Below, piece by piece: positions 9,932 to 17,233 of a stretch of 32,403 nucleotides of DNA (within the stretch, counting starts at the first letter, position 1; each line of letters begins with the position of its first letter). A model generated the notes under the pieces. It searched no databases and had not been told where the DNA came from. It worked only from the letters and a program-made list of their open reading frames with translations. The stretch spans positions 1 through 32,403 of the forward strand of contig CAMCYZ010000017.1 of assembly GCA_945885545.1 (NCBI GenBank), given 5' to 3'. Position numbers and translations under genes: made by a program. This stretch comes from Spirosoma fluviale (GTDB lineage: Bacteria; Bacteroidota; Bacteroidia; Cytophagales; Spirosomataceae).

Positions 9932-9936
9932 TTTTT

Positions 9937-9967
9937 AAGGCATTAGGGCACAAGGCATCAAGGCAAA
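9937..9967 (-). repeat. Tandem ~8-bp units in the trpC-trpF gap
   Basis: The plus strand reads AAGGCATT, AGGGCAC, AAGGCATC, AAGGCAAA: four units with a period of seven or eight bases. In the sense of the operon the units (TGCCTT-like) end in AAAAA just before the trpF ATG. The element fills nearly all of the 39-base gap. Confidence 0.55.
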
Positions 9968-9970
9968 AGT

Positions 9971-10762
9971 TTACTTTATCAATTCTACTAATTCCTCCAA
10001 TGCTTTAGCTGGGTTACTTGTTTTCATGAAATTTTCTCCCATTAAAAATCCTTTATAACCCATTTTTCTTAACTGTTTTACGGTGTCCGGCTTACTAATG
10101 CAACTTTCTGATATCTGCACTTTGTCATTTGGTATCAGATTAAAAAGTTCAATCGAGGCATTTACATTGTTTTCGGCAAAATTTTTCAAATTTCGGTTGT
10201 TTACACCCACTATGTCCACATTCTGCATCGGACTTTTGTTTATTTCTTCCTGATTATGTACTTCCAAAAGCACTTCCAACCCCAATTCGTGTGCTTTTTT
10301 GCTCAAAGTTTCTATTTCATCTGTTTCTAAATTTGCAGCAATCAAAAGTATCACATCTGCTCCCCAAGCTTTGGCCTCATATATTTGATATTCGTCTATC
10401 ATGAAATCTTTTCTAAGCAGCGGAGTACTTGGATTGCTTTCTCTAGCTATCAGTAAATCCTCTTTAAATCCTCCAAAAAATACTGCATCGGTGAGAATAC
10501 TTATGCCAGCCGCACCTGCTTTTGTGTATCCCATCGTTGTTTCGGCTATGCCCGCACCCATATTAATTTCACCTTTGGAAGGCGACTTTCTTTTGAATTC
10601 TGAAATAATTCCGGAAGAATTGTCTGCCAAAAGTGATGATTTTAACGAGATTGTTTTTTTATTGAAATACACCGAGTTCGTGAGTTCTTCTATAGTAACT
10701 TTCTCTTTAGCTCTTGCTATTTCAATTTTCTTATTTTCTATTATTTGGTCTAAAATCGTCAT
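9971..10762 (-). CDS. trpC: Indole-3-glycerol phosphate synthase
   Basis: TrpC closes the indole ring, converting carboxyphenylaminodeoxyribulose phosphate to indoleglycerol phosphate. The 263-residue (beta/alpha)8 protein shows the family landmarks in order: ISEFKRKSPSKGEI with the catalytic Lys near residue 60, LLRKDFMIDEYQIYEA, the strand ILLIAANLE, LEVLLEVHNQEE, VGVNNRNLKNF, the SESCIS loop and GFLMGENFM. It is preceded by only 34 bases after the Crp/Fnr-like gene and followed by trpF and trpB. The usual upstream neighbours trpE, trpG and trpD are absent. Confidence 0.96.
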   Translation of the reverse strand: MTILDQIIENKKIEIARAKEKVTIEELTNSVYFNKKTISLKSSLLADNSSGIISEFKRKSPSKGEINMGAGIAETTMGYTKAGAAGISILTDAVFFGGFKEDLLIARESNPSTPLLRKDFMIDEYQIYEAKAWGADVILLIAANLETDEIETLSKKAHELGLEVLLEVHNQEEINKSPMQNVDIVGVNNRNLKNFAENNVNASIELFNLIPNDKVQISESCISKPDTVKQLRKMGYKGFLMGENFMKTSNPAKALEELVELIK

Positions 10763-10796
10763 CTACGCTATATTTCGTTCTGCTAAAATTTTCAAA

Positions 10797-11375
10797 CTAG
10801 GCCTTCTTCCTAACTCTACTCAAGGTCTCAGGCGAAAGACCTAGAAAAGAGGCAATGTATTTTTTTGGAGCCCTATCGTATATATTCGGAAACATATCTC
10901 TAAATGCATCGTTGCGTTTTTGGGCACTCATCATTCTTAAAAATCGCACCCTTTCGTCGTACATCAATAGATATATCTCGGTCAATATCCGCCCGATGTA
11001 ATTCGCTTCAGGTACTGTATCGTATAACTCCTGCATCGATTTATTTGTTATCGAAATTAGCTCAGAATCCTCCAAAAGTTCAATAGTTTCTACCGAAGGT
11101 GCTTTAGGGATGTAACTATGAGGAATATAAATAAATCCAAATTCGCCAACAAACCAAGATGTTACGTCAGTTTTAGTTTTATTTTCCTCAATTGTATAAT
11201 ATGATCGTACGAGGCCTTTTTCAATAAAGTACAGCCTGTCGTTTATTTCGCCAGCTTTCACCAATATATCGCCGGCTTTACCGGTGTGTTTGGTGAGTCT
11301 TTTCAGTAGCAATTTCTCAGTTTCCTTTTTTATAGGATATATCGCTTTTAATGTTTCCACAAAAGAAGTAAACAT
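10797..11375 (-). CDS. Crp/Fnr-family transcriptional regulator
   Basis: This 192-residue regulator has an N-terminal cyclic-nucleotide-binding-like beta roll (GDILVKAGEINDRLYFIEKGLVRSYY, residues about 36-61) and a short C-terminal winged helix-turn-helix (PKKYIASFLGLSPETLSRVRKK). This is the common Bacteroidota form of the family; the cAMP-contacting residues of E. coli CRP are not evident, so the ligand is unknown. A longer frame begins at 11468, but its first 31 residues read through the promoter region, so I start at the ATG at 11375. A TATATTTG -7 box lies just upstream. The gene is 34 bases before trpC in the same direction, so it may head the trpCFB transcript, and it is divergent from the sigma-factor gene. 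Confidence 0.88.
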   Translation of the reverse strand: MFTSFVETLKAIYPIKKETEKLLLKRLTKHTGKAGDILVKAGEINDRLYFIEKGLVRSYYTIEENKTKTDVTSWFVGEFGFIYIPHSYIPKAPSVETIELLEDSELISITNKSMQELYDTVPEANYIGRILTEIYLLMYDERVRFLRMMSAQKRNDAFRDMFPNIYDRAPKKYIASFLGLSPETLSRVRKKA

Positions 11376-11392
11376 AAGTGTAATTTTTTTTA

Positions 11393-11400
11393 CAAATATA
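11393..11400 (-). promoter_or_regulatory. Candidate -7 box of the crp-like/trpCFB operon
   Basis: The minus strand reads TATATTTG, an exact match to TAnnTTTG, 17 bases before the ATG at 11375. A -33 TTG at 18-20 bases spacing is not clear. Confidence 0.5.
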
Positions 11401-11428
11401 ATGCAACCCTTACATAAATAAATTGCAT
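11401..11428. promoter_or_regulatory. Inverted repeat between divergent regulator genes
   Basis: ATGCAA (11401-11406) and its reverse complement TTGCAT (11423-11428) are separated by 16 bases. The pair sits in the space between the crp-like gene and the sigma-factor gene and abuts the -7 box of the former. It is a possible operator, for example for autoregulation by the Crp-like protein. Confidence 0.35.
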
Positions 11429-11449
11429 CTTGAAATTGAAACCAAAAAT

Positions 11450-12019
11450 ATGGCAAAAATTTTATCACTTTTCAAAACTGAGTACGATTTGGCTAAGGCT
11501 CTTATAGATGGAGAACCTGCAGCACAACGTCTGTTTTATGAAAAATACTCGGGCAAGTTTTTGGCCATTTGTTGCAGATATATCAATGACAGAATGGTGG
11601 CCGAGGATTTGATGGTGGAAAGTATGATGAAGATTTTTGATAAAGTGAATCAGTTTAGTTTCAATGGGAGTTTTGAGGGTTGGGCAAAAAGGTTGGTGGT
11701 AAATGAAGCCTTGATGTATTTGCGGAGTAAAAAAATGTTGGAAGTTGGACTTGATGATGTCGGCGAGTTACATAATTCCTACAGTCAGAACCTTGACTTT
11801 GAATCGGATGAACTAATGAACTTGATACAATCCCTCCCGAATGGATACCGAATGGTATTTAATTTATATGCGATAGAAGGGTACAGCCATCGAGAGATTG
11901 CAGAGATGTTGGGCATTTCGGAGGGTACGTCGAAGTCACAACTGAGCAGAGCAAGGGTAATGTTGCAGGAGCAATTAAAAAAATTGAAAAATACGGATAT
12001 ATTGTTTAAAAATACTTGA
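11450..12019 (+). CDS. ECF-type RNA polymerase sigma factor
   Basis: The protein is a sigma-70 family member of the extracytoplasmic-function group, 189 residues from the chosen start. Region 2 is visible in VAEDLMVESMMKIFDKVNQF followed by FEGWAKRLVVNEALMYLRSKK, and region 4 in GYRMVFNLYAIEGYSHREIAEMLGISEGTSKSQLSRARVML. I prefer the ATG at 11450 over an upstream in-frame ATG at 11423, because MAKILSLF is the typical N-terminus and the earlier codons lie in the divergent promoter region. It is followed after only two bases by a membrane-anchored protein that is probably its anti-sigma factor, then by an outer-membrane barrel gene, giving a three-gene envelope-signalling operon. Confidence 0.92.
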   Translation: MAKILSLFKTEYDLAKALIDGEPAAQRLFYEKYSGKFLAICCRYINDRMVAEDLMVESMMKIFDKVNQFSFNGSFEGWAKRLVVNEALMYLRSKKMLEVGLDDVGELHNSYSQNLDFESDELMNLIQSLPNGYRMVFNLYAIEGYSHREIAEMLGISEGTSKSQLSRARVMLQEQLKKLKNTDILFKNT

Positions 12020-12021
12020 CT

Positions 12022-12834
12022 ATGAATCCAATTGATGATTTTTTTCGGGATAAACTTAAGAACCACGAGGTTCAGCCGAGTAACAGGGCTAATCAATTGT
12101 TTTTTAGTAAATTAGAAAGTACTAAAAAGAAGAAGCTTGTGCCTTTTTGGTACTTTGCTTTGGCAGCCTCTTTGTTTATTGTTTCGTCGATGGGTGTTTA
12201 TTACTATCAGGGGCAGGATGATGCCCAGGTCATGTTGACTCCACCCGATAAGGTCGATATCAGCAATGATAAGAGTTTAGCTATGTCTTCAACCCCAAAG
12301 CCATTAAATGTTCAAAAAACCATAGTTAATCAAGCTGAGTTAAAATCTAATGTCATAGATGTTTTTTCTAAAAGTCCTAAAATTGTTTTGACCAACGAAA
12401 AAATTGTGCAAATAAGCGAAGAGAAAGTGACGCAGGCAGTTGAAAACAAAAAGCTAGAGGAGTTTTTTGAAAGAGAAAACAATGTTAAGATGGCCAATAT
12501 TGAGGAGGCCAGACTCCATAAGTTGGAAGAAACTTTGATTTATTTAACGCCTATTTTGGCTGTTAATCAGGTGAATAGCTTCAACGGTTCCCCTAAAGTT
12601 CCTGAAGATATCAAAAACAATTCAGATGAATTTTTTTCTGATTCCAAGTCGTTGGTAACTAGGGTTTTAGACGAGGTGAAACACTTGAAAAAAGGAGAGA
12701 AGGTGGACTTTAACAAACTAGGGTTTAAACCAATAGAAGAACTTGCCTTAGATAAAGAGGGATTCATAGTGTCAGAAACTAACCAAATCAAAGACAAAAT
12801 AAACTGGATAAAAGCAAGATTAAACAACAATTAA
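12022..12834 (+). CDS. Single-span membrane protein, probable anti-sigma factor
   Basis: I infer an anti-sigma role from position (two bases after an ECF sigma gene) and topology. The 270 residues have a short cytoplasmic N-terminus (MNPIDDFFRDKLKNHEVQPS), one transmembrane segment at about residues 39-61 preceded by KKKK, and a charged periplasmic part of about 200 residues. The N-terminal helix with an FFRDKL start resembles small anti-sigma N-termini found beside Bacteroidota ECF genes. There is no zinc-binding HxxxCxxC motif and no FecR domain, so it is not one of the classical types. The periplasmic part is rich in Lys, Glu and Asn with no domain I recognise. The ATG at 12022 is preferred over a TTG six bases earlier. 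Confidence 0.72.
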   Translation: MNPIDDFFRDKLKNHEVQPSNRANQLFFSKLESTKKKKLVPFWYFALAASLFIVSSMGVYYYQGQDDAQVMLTPPDKVDISNDKSLAMSSTPKPLNVQKTIVNQAELKSNVIDVFSKSPKIVLTNEKIVQISEEKVTQAVENKKLEEFFERENNVKMANIEEARLHKLEETLIYLTPILAVNQVNSFNGSPKVPEDIKNNSDEFFSDSKSLVTRVLDEVKHLKKGEKVDFNKLGFKPIEELALDKEGFIVSETNQIKDKINWIKARLNNN

Positions 12835-12839
12835 AAATT

Positions 12840-13916
12840 ATGAAAAAGTTATTTGTAATTACATTACTCACAGGATATCAGGCTCTTTCGGCTTCTTTTC
12901 CTAAAGACACAACCATTATTGAGTTCAACGACAAAGGGTCCAATAATAAGGTGAAAGTTATTTCTGGCAACAACAAGACCATTGAGCTGCCGAAGTCGCT
13001 TAATCTCAATAATGTGCTGAAAGCAGTTGGTGTGGATTCCAACGAACGTGAACGTACCTTGGTGCTAATCTCGAATGGAGGTACTAAAAAAGACACTTTG
13101 CTCGTTTTTTCTAAAGAAGGCCAGAGAATCAAAATTATCACCAAAGATATCATTTCGAAGAGAGACACAACCATCAAGGGGGAAGGCCAAGAAATGGAAA
13201 GACGAATAGAAAAAGAGCTGGAGGACGAGATAGAGTCTTACGATGATGACCATAAAGAACATCAACCTAAGAAATCAAAATCTCCAAAAGAAAAGAAATT
13301 TTTCTCGAAAAGTGACTTTGGTTTGTATATTGGCCTAAATAATTTTGCACATGCTAACGAAGCAAAAGCACCAACTGAGCTGAACAGCCTTCGCACTTGG
13401 CAGTCGAGATATGTGGCACTTTCGTTACGAAAAAACGCCACACTTGTGAAAGGTAAAAAAGTAGATGTGGCTTTTAGTTATGGCCCTGAAATAGCCTGGT
13501 ACAATTTTATGTTGAAAAATAGCAATGTCGTACGAGAGGTAGAAACAGGTGGTAAAACCGGTGTAGAGTTTGTTGTAAACAACAGAGAAACTGAAAAAAG
13601 CAAATTGGTAATGCCGTATCTTAACTTTCCCGTTTTGTTGAACTTCGGTTTTAAAGAAGATAAATTCAAAATCGGCCTAGGAGGTTACGCAGGCTATAGA
13701 GTGGGTGGCTATAGCATGGAGAAATTCTCTAGAAGAAGTGAGGATAAAATAAAGGGAGACTTTGGTTTGAATGACTTTATTTATGGTGTCACTGCCGAAA
13801 TTGGTAAAAAGAATGGAATGACGCTTTTTGTTAGATATGATATGAACAAACTCTTCAAACAAAGTCAAACCAGCTTCAATGAAATTCAAGCTTTCAGTGT
13901 AGGATTTAGACTTTGA
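12840..13916 (+). CDS. Outer-membrane beta-barrel protein with acidic/basic linker
   Basis: This 358-residue protein has a Sec signal peptide (MKKLFVITLLTGYQALSASF). Residues about 20-105 form a soluble domain containing several KDT repeats. A strongly charged linker follows at about 115-160 (ERRIEKELEDEIESYDDDH, then KKSKSPKEKK), and then a C-terminal barrel of about 200 residues with alternating strands such as FGLYIGLNNF, GPEIAWYNFML, LNFPVLLNFGF and GLGGYAGYRVGGY, ending FSVGFRL. It resembles porin-like PorT/OmpA-barrel proteins often encoded behind ECF sigma/anti-sigma pairs in Bacteroidota. It starts five bases after the anti-sigma-like gene and ends before a strong terminator, so it closes this operon. 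It is a likely target or sensor of the sigma system; the function is unknown. Confidence 0.82.
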   Translation: MKKLFVITLLTGYQALSASFPKDTTIIEFNDKGSNNKVKVISGNNKTIELPKSLNLNNVLKAVGVDSNERERTLVLISNGGTKKDTLLVFSKEGQRIKIITKDIISKRDTTIKGEGQEMERRIEKELEDEIESYDDDHKEHQPKKSKSPKEKKFFSKSDFGLYIGLNNFAHANEAKAPTELNSLRTWQSRYVALSLRKNATLVKGKKVDVAFSYGPEIAWYNFMLKNSNVVREVETGGKTGVEFVVNNRETEKSKLVMPYLNFPVLLNFGFKEDKFKIGLGGYAGYRVGGYSMEKFSRRSEDKIKGDFGLNDFIYGVTAEIGKKNGMTLFVRYDMNKLFKQSQTSFNEIQAFSVGFRL

Positions 13917-13946
13917 TTGTTCAAAAAAAATAAAAAATGAAGTAAG

Positions 13947-13973
13947 AAAAAGAGCCATGGGGCTCTTTTTTTT
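13947..13973 (+). terminator. Rho-independent terminator of the sigma-factor operon
   Basis: AAAAAGAGCC (13947-13956) pairs perfectly with GGCTCTTTTT (13961-13970) around an ATGG loop and runs into a T-tract. It lies 30 bases after the barrel-protein stop. Confidence 0.92.
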
Positions 13974-14002
13974 ATTTAAGTTTTCAAAAGTCTTAACCCC
14001 TA

Positions 14003-14038
14003 TTCTACTAGAAGATATTTTTTGATTTGTTACCTTTG
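14003..14038 (+). promoter_or_regulatory. Candidate promoter with palindrome upstream of the FG-GAP lipoprotein
   Basis: TACCTTTG at 14031-14038 is an exact TAnnTTTG -7 box. About 18 bases upstream, where the -33 element would be, lies the palindrome TTCTA-C-TAGAA (14003-14013), with no clear TTG. The predicted leader to the ATG at 14216 is about 170 bases long and contains the direct repeat. Confidence 0.45.
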
Positions 14039-14063
14039 TTCTGCAAAACAGCATATTATGAAT

Positions 14064-14170
14064 CGTTCATGATTGATATTTTAGACCCATAGAAAAATGT
14101 TTATTTCGTAACGCTAAATTATAAACTAATAAAACGTTCATGACTAAGATTTTAGACATACTGAAAAATG
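14064..14170. repeat. Imperfect 36-bp direct repeat, 71-bp spacing
   Basis: The copies lie at 14064-14099 and 14135-14170 and match at 29 of 36 positions. Both begin CGTTCATGA, contain ATTTTAGAC and end GAAAAATG. The start-to-start distance is 71 bases and weak similarity continues for a few bases after each copy. The repeat lies in the leader of the FG-GAP lipoprotein gene. Confidence 0.75.
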
Positions 14171-14215
14171 ATTTTTTCTTGGTGTTATGTCGTCTTAACA
14201 TTGGAGTATAAACAC

Positions 14216-15595
14216 ATGAAAAAAGTACTATATTCTATTCTTTTTTTATCGTTCTTTTCTTGTAGTAAAGAAGAGAAGGCAACACCAATTACACCCAAAG
14301 AGGTGGTTGAGGAGTTCAAGGGATATAAAGTTAATCCAGCACTCCTTAATCAATCTAAAGTAAAGGATTTCGGCAAGAGTTATTGGAAAAATACAAATAT
14401 CCTACCTGATATTGTCGCATACGCATTTCAAAAACCAAAAGAAAAGACATTCCTATCACAAGGGTTGATGGGATTGGTTTGTGGTGACTTCAACAACGAT
14501 GGCTGGATTGACGTGTACAACTTAGGAGCTAAAACTAAAACTGGTTCACAAGAGTTAACCACATTCTTATTGTGGAACCCGACGACAAAGGTATTCGAGA
14601 ACGCAAATTTATTCAACGATAAATCTATCCAATCTGTTTCGGGTGGTCAAGTGATACCTGTCTATTTGAATCAAGATAACTACGTGGACATTGTTGTGAT
14701 AAGTGAAGGCATGTTCGATGACACACCTCCACCACCAAGAATAATCTTAAGTGATGGGAAAGGTGGTTACGATTTAATTGACCTACCCATTGATTTACAT
14801 CCTGAACTCATACTTGGTGATGTAGCTGATTTAGATGGGGATAGTTTCCCTGAATTAGTTGTGTGTGGTAACTTTATCACTTACATCTTTAAAGGTCTTA
14901 AATCGTCTCCATTTTTCTCACAAAAGGGTGGTGCAACATTCTTTAGTGAAAAATCAAGTCCATATTGGTATTGGGACAAATATAAAAATGATAATGGGTT
15001 TGGTGTTAAATCTGAATTGGCGGTCGGTGCATTTACATGTGAAATTGATGATGTGAATGGAGATGGGTTAAATGATCTAATATTATCTACGAATGAAAAC
15101 ACAAAAGATTACCCAATTCCTAATAAAATAATGATTAATCAAGGTCGAGGCTACTTTGATGACACCAAAGTTATTAAGTTACCTCTTGTCGGTGACGGCA
15201 AGTTGTCATATGGAAATGAGGATTTTGTTGTTGACGATGTGAATGGCGACGGGTTAAAAGATATTATTGCATTGAATATTAATCAAGTGAATAAATGGGA
15301 CTTGATTTTTTACAAACAATTACCAAACGGTGAATTTTTTGTGGATAATACAATTTTTCAATATACCATAAACAATACTCGGAAAGGAAATTGGAAACCT
15401 ATCATTATCTATCAAGATTTCAACAAAGACGGTAAAAAAGATATAACCTATCATGATGATGCAAGCGGAATAGGTAACGATAATACTTTACCTTTTAAGT
15501 CAGTATTTATTAAGAAAGGAAACCAATTCGTAGAAGAAGATTATTTCCAATACGATGACTTTATGAAATCTTTATTACCTTTAATTAAAAAATAA
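14216..15595 (+). CDS. FG-GAP/VCBS-repeat surface lipoprotein
   Basis: This 459-residue lipoprotein has a signal ending LSFFSC with the lipidated Cys at residue 16, followed by SKEE, a Ser-Lys-Glu start typical of exposed Bacteroidota lipoproteins. It contains calcium-binding FG-GAP/VCBS-type loops of the form DxNxDGxxD: DFNNDGWID (91-99), DLDGDSFPE (205-213), DVNGDGLND (279-287), DVNGDGLKD (341-349) and DFNKDGKKD (401-409), with a degenerate NQDNYVD at 152-158. These suggest a beta-propeller of about six or seven blades. There is no catalytic domain and no type IX sorting tail; the C-terminus is simply LLPLIKK. The start at 14216 is chosen over an upstream frame at 14168, whose first 16 residues cover the repeat. 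The gene stands alone between two long non-coding stretches, which suggests accessory or acquired status. The function is unknown, possibly binding to glycans or proteins at the surface. Confidence 0.85.
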   Translation: MKKVLYSILFLSFFSCSKEEKATPITPKEVVEEFKGYKVNPALLNQSKVKDFGKSYWKNTNILPDIVAYAFQKPKEKTFLSQGLMGLVCGDFNNDGWIDVYNLGAKTKTGSQELTTFLLWNPTTKVFENANLFNDKSIQSVSGGQVIPVYLNQDNYVDIVVISEGMFDDTPPPPRIILSDGKGGYDLIDLPIDLHPELILGDVADLDGDSFPELVVCGNFITYIFKGLKSSPFFSQKGGATFFSEKSSPYWYWDKYKNDNGFGVKSELAVGAFTCEIDDVNGDGLNDLILSTNENTKDYPIPNKIMINQGRGYFDDTKVIKLPLVGDGKLSYGNEDFVVDDVNGDGLKDIIALNINQVNKWDLIFYKQLPNGEFFVDNTIFQYTINNTRKGNWKPIIIYQDFNKDGKKDITYHDDASGIGNDNTLPFKSVFIKKGNQFVEEDYFQYDDFMKSLLPLIKK

Positions 15596-15919
15596 TGACA
15601 TATAAATTCAAATCATATTTCACTAGATTAGATGATACAGCCGCACCCTAAAGTATAATAATTGATGATGAGAACGTAATGTGTAAAAATAACAGTTGCA
15701 TCGCTAAGCCTACTCCTTCAAGCCACCAATTGTTGTTGAATTAAATATTCAATTTTTAATATTTACTTAGATTGTAATGTTTATTTTTACAAAAACAACA
15801 GGCAGAAATACTTGAATTTTACTTTAGCCAATTTTTTCTTCCTAATTAATTTTATTAAAAGGAAGGTATTTCTATTTTTGTTGAGATTATGTTTTTATAA
15901 AATTCAACCATTCCCAAAT
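15596..15919. other. Intergenic stretch without recognisable gene
   Basis: These 324 AT-rich bases between the FG-GAP lipoprotein and the Dabb gene hold no convincing open frame, terminator or TAnnTTTG box. A frame extending the Dabb gene back to 15812 encodes a hydrophobic low-complexity peptide that I do not believe. A small AT-only inverted repeat (TTGAAT/ATTCAA, 15736-15752) is probably chance. Confidence 0.6.
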
Positions 15920-16315
15920 ATGCATATTTTCAGCTCCTTATCATTCAAATCAATCTTAATTGCGTCGATATTTATGGCAATTTCAACTCTTGGTTTTTCA
16001 CAAAAAAAAGAATTGCGTCATGTAGTGATGTTCAAATTCAAAGAAACTTCTTCGGCCGCTGATGTTAAAAAAGTGGAAGATGCTTTTCACGGATTAAAAG
16101 ACAAAATCAAACAAATAAATGCTTACGAATGGGGAACCAACAATAGTCCTGAAGGCCTTGACAATGGTTTTACGCACATATTTTTTGTAACATTTAACAG
16201 TGAGGAAGATAGAGCAGTATATTTGCCACATCCTGACCATAAGGCTTTTGTGGAAGTTTTAAAGCCTCATCTTGATAAAGTCATGGTTTTGGATTATTGG
16301 GCAAAAAACAAATAA
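15920..16315 (+). CDS. Secreted Dabb (stress-responsive A/B barrel) domain protein
   Basis: A signal peptide (residues about 1-27, ending LGFSQ) precedes a ferredoxin-like alpha/beta barrel domain of about 100 residues. This begins ELRHVVMFKFKETSSAADV, the usual Dabb opening with the conserved His, and continues through FTHIFFVTFNSEEDRAVYLPHPDHKAF to MVLDYW. The pattern of strand, helix, and a YLPHPDH segment before the last helix is standard for Dabb proteins. I use the ATG at 15920, which gives a normal signal peptide. The SDR dehydrogenase gene follows after three bases, so they form one transcript. Dabb proteins act as small dimers, and in sugar pathways may help with lactone or mutarotation steps; that role is inference here. 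Confidence 0.85.
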   Translation: MHIFSSLSFKSILIASIFMAISTLGFSQKKELRHVVMFKFKETSSAADVKKVEDAFHGLKDKIKQINAYEWGTNNSPEGLDNGFTHIFFVTFNSEEDRAVYLPHPDHKAFVEVLKPHLDKVMVLDYWAKNK

Positions 16316-16318
16316 AAG

Positions 16319-17101
16319 ATGAATCTTAATCTCAGAGAAAAAGTCATCATTGTTTCTGGCGGTGCCAAAGGAATTGGAGAAGGAATTGTAAGTCAGTTGG
16401 CTCTAGAAGGTGCGTTTCCCGTAATTATCGGAAGAAATGCAAAAGACAACGAACTGGCCTTGGAAAAAGTAACCGCCGCTGGTGGATTTGGTTTTACTGT
16501 TGAAGCCGAACTTTCCAATCCCGAAGAATGTAAAAAAGCGGTGGATGCCGTTTTGGCCAGATTCGGAAAGATACATGGCTTGGTAAATAACGCCGGAGCC
16601 AACGACGGAATTGGGCTAGAAAACGGTGATTACGAGGGCTTCATGGCCTCACTTCATCGTAATGTTGTTCATTATTATTTACTGGCAAAATACTGCCTGC
16701 CGTCATTAATTGAAACCAAGGGTTCTATAGTAAACGTAACCTCCAAAACAGCCGAAACCGGCCAAGGAGGTACATCGGGCTATGCAGCCGCCAACGGTGC
16801 TCGCAACGCCCTTACACGTGAGTGGGCCGTGGAATTGTTGAAGTATGGTATCCGGGTTAATTCAGTTGTTGTGGCTGAATGCTATACGCCACTTTACGAT
16901 AAATGGATAAAAACCTTGCCCAACGCGGAAGAAACTTTAGAAAAAATAAAGGATAAAATTCCGCTAGGAAAACGCATGACCACCTCCGAAGAATTGGCAA
17001 ATATGGTAGTTTTTCTATTGTCAAATCGCTCGAGTCACACCACAGGTCAGCTCATTCATGTGGATGGTGGCTATGTGCATTTGGATAGGGCATTGTTGTG
17101 A
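16319..17101 (+). CDS. SDR-family oxidoreductase with atypical active site
   Basis: This 260-residue Rossmann-fold dehydrogenase has the classical SDR layout: GGAKGIG cofactor loop at 14-20, NNAG at 90-93, active-site Ser at 142 (NVTSK) and Tyr at 155, and C-terminal IHVDGGYVHLDRAL. The catalytic lysine expected four residues after the Tyr is Asn159: the motif reads YAAAN rather than YxxxK, codon AAC at 16793-16795. The sequence around it is intact (GQGGTSGYAAANGARNALTREWA) and there is no sign of decay. From overall look I associate it with L-fucose-dehydrogenase-like SDRs of Bacteroidota, but with low certainty. It lies three bases after the Dabb gene. Whether it works as a standard NAD(P) oxidoreductase depends on what replaces the lysine. 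Confidence 0.85.
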   Translation: MNLNLREKVIIVSGGAKGIGEGIVSQLALEGAFPVIIGRNAKDNELALEKVTAAGGFGFTVEAELSNPEECKKAVDAVLARFGKIHGLVNNAGANDGIGLENGDYEGFMASLHRNVVHYYLLAKYCLPSLIETKGSIVNVTSKTAETGQGGTSGYAAANGARNALTREWAVELLKYGIRVNSVVVAECYTPLYDKWIKTLPNAEETLEKIKDKIPLGKRMTTSEELANMVVFLLSNRSSHTTGQLIHVDGGYVHLDRALL

Positions 17102-17233
17102 AATAGCTAGTTGTTTTTTGACAAAGTAACATATAATTTCAATTTACATTTAGAAAAACAAAACGCTGATTTACAAGTACAATTGAAATTTTTCTTTTTG
17201 AAAAGCAGTTTCTTATATTTATTAAAAAAAAAT

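Noticed and set aside
15736-15752. TTGAAT/ATTCAA inverted repeat
   Set aside because: A six-base, nearly all A/T stem in AT-rich DNA is expected by chance.
15812-15919. N-terminal extension of the Dabb protein
   Set aside because: The added 36 residues are low-complexity and would hide a good signal peptide that starts at 15920.
17111-17233. N-terminal extension of the DUF433 protein
   Set aside because: The added 41 residues are low-complexity, and the family's conserved part starts just after the Met at 17234.
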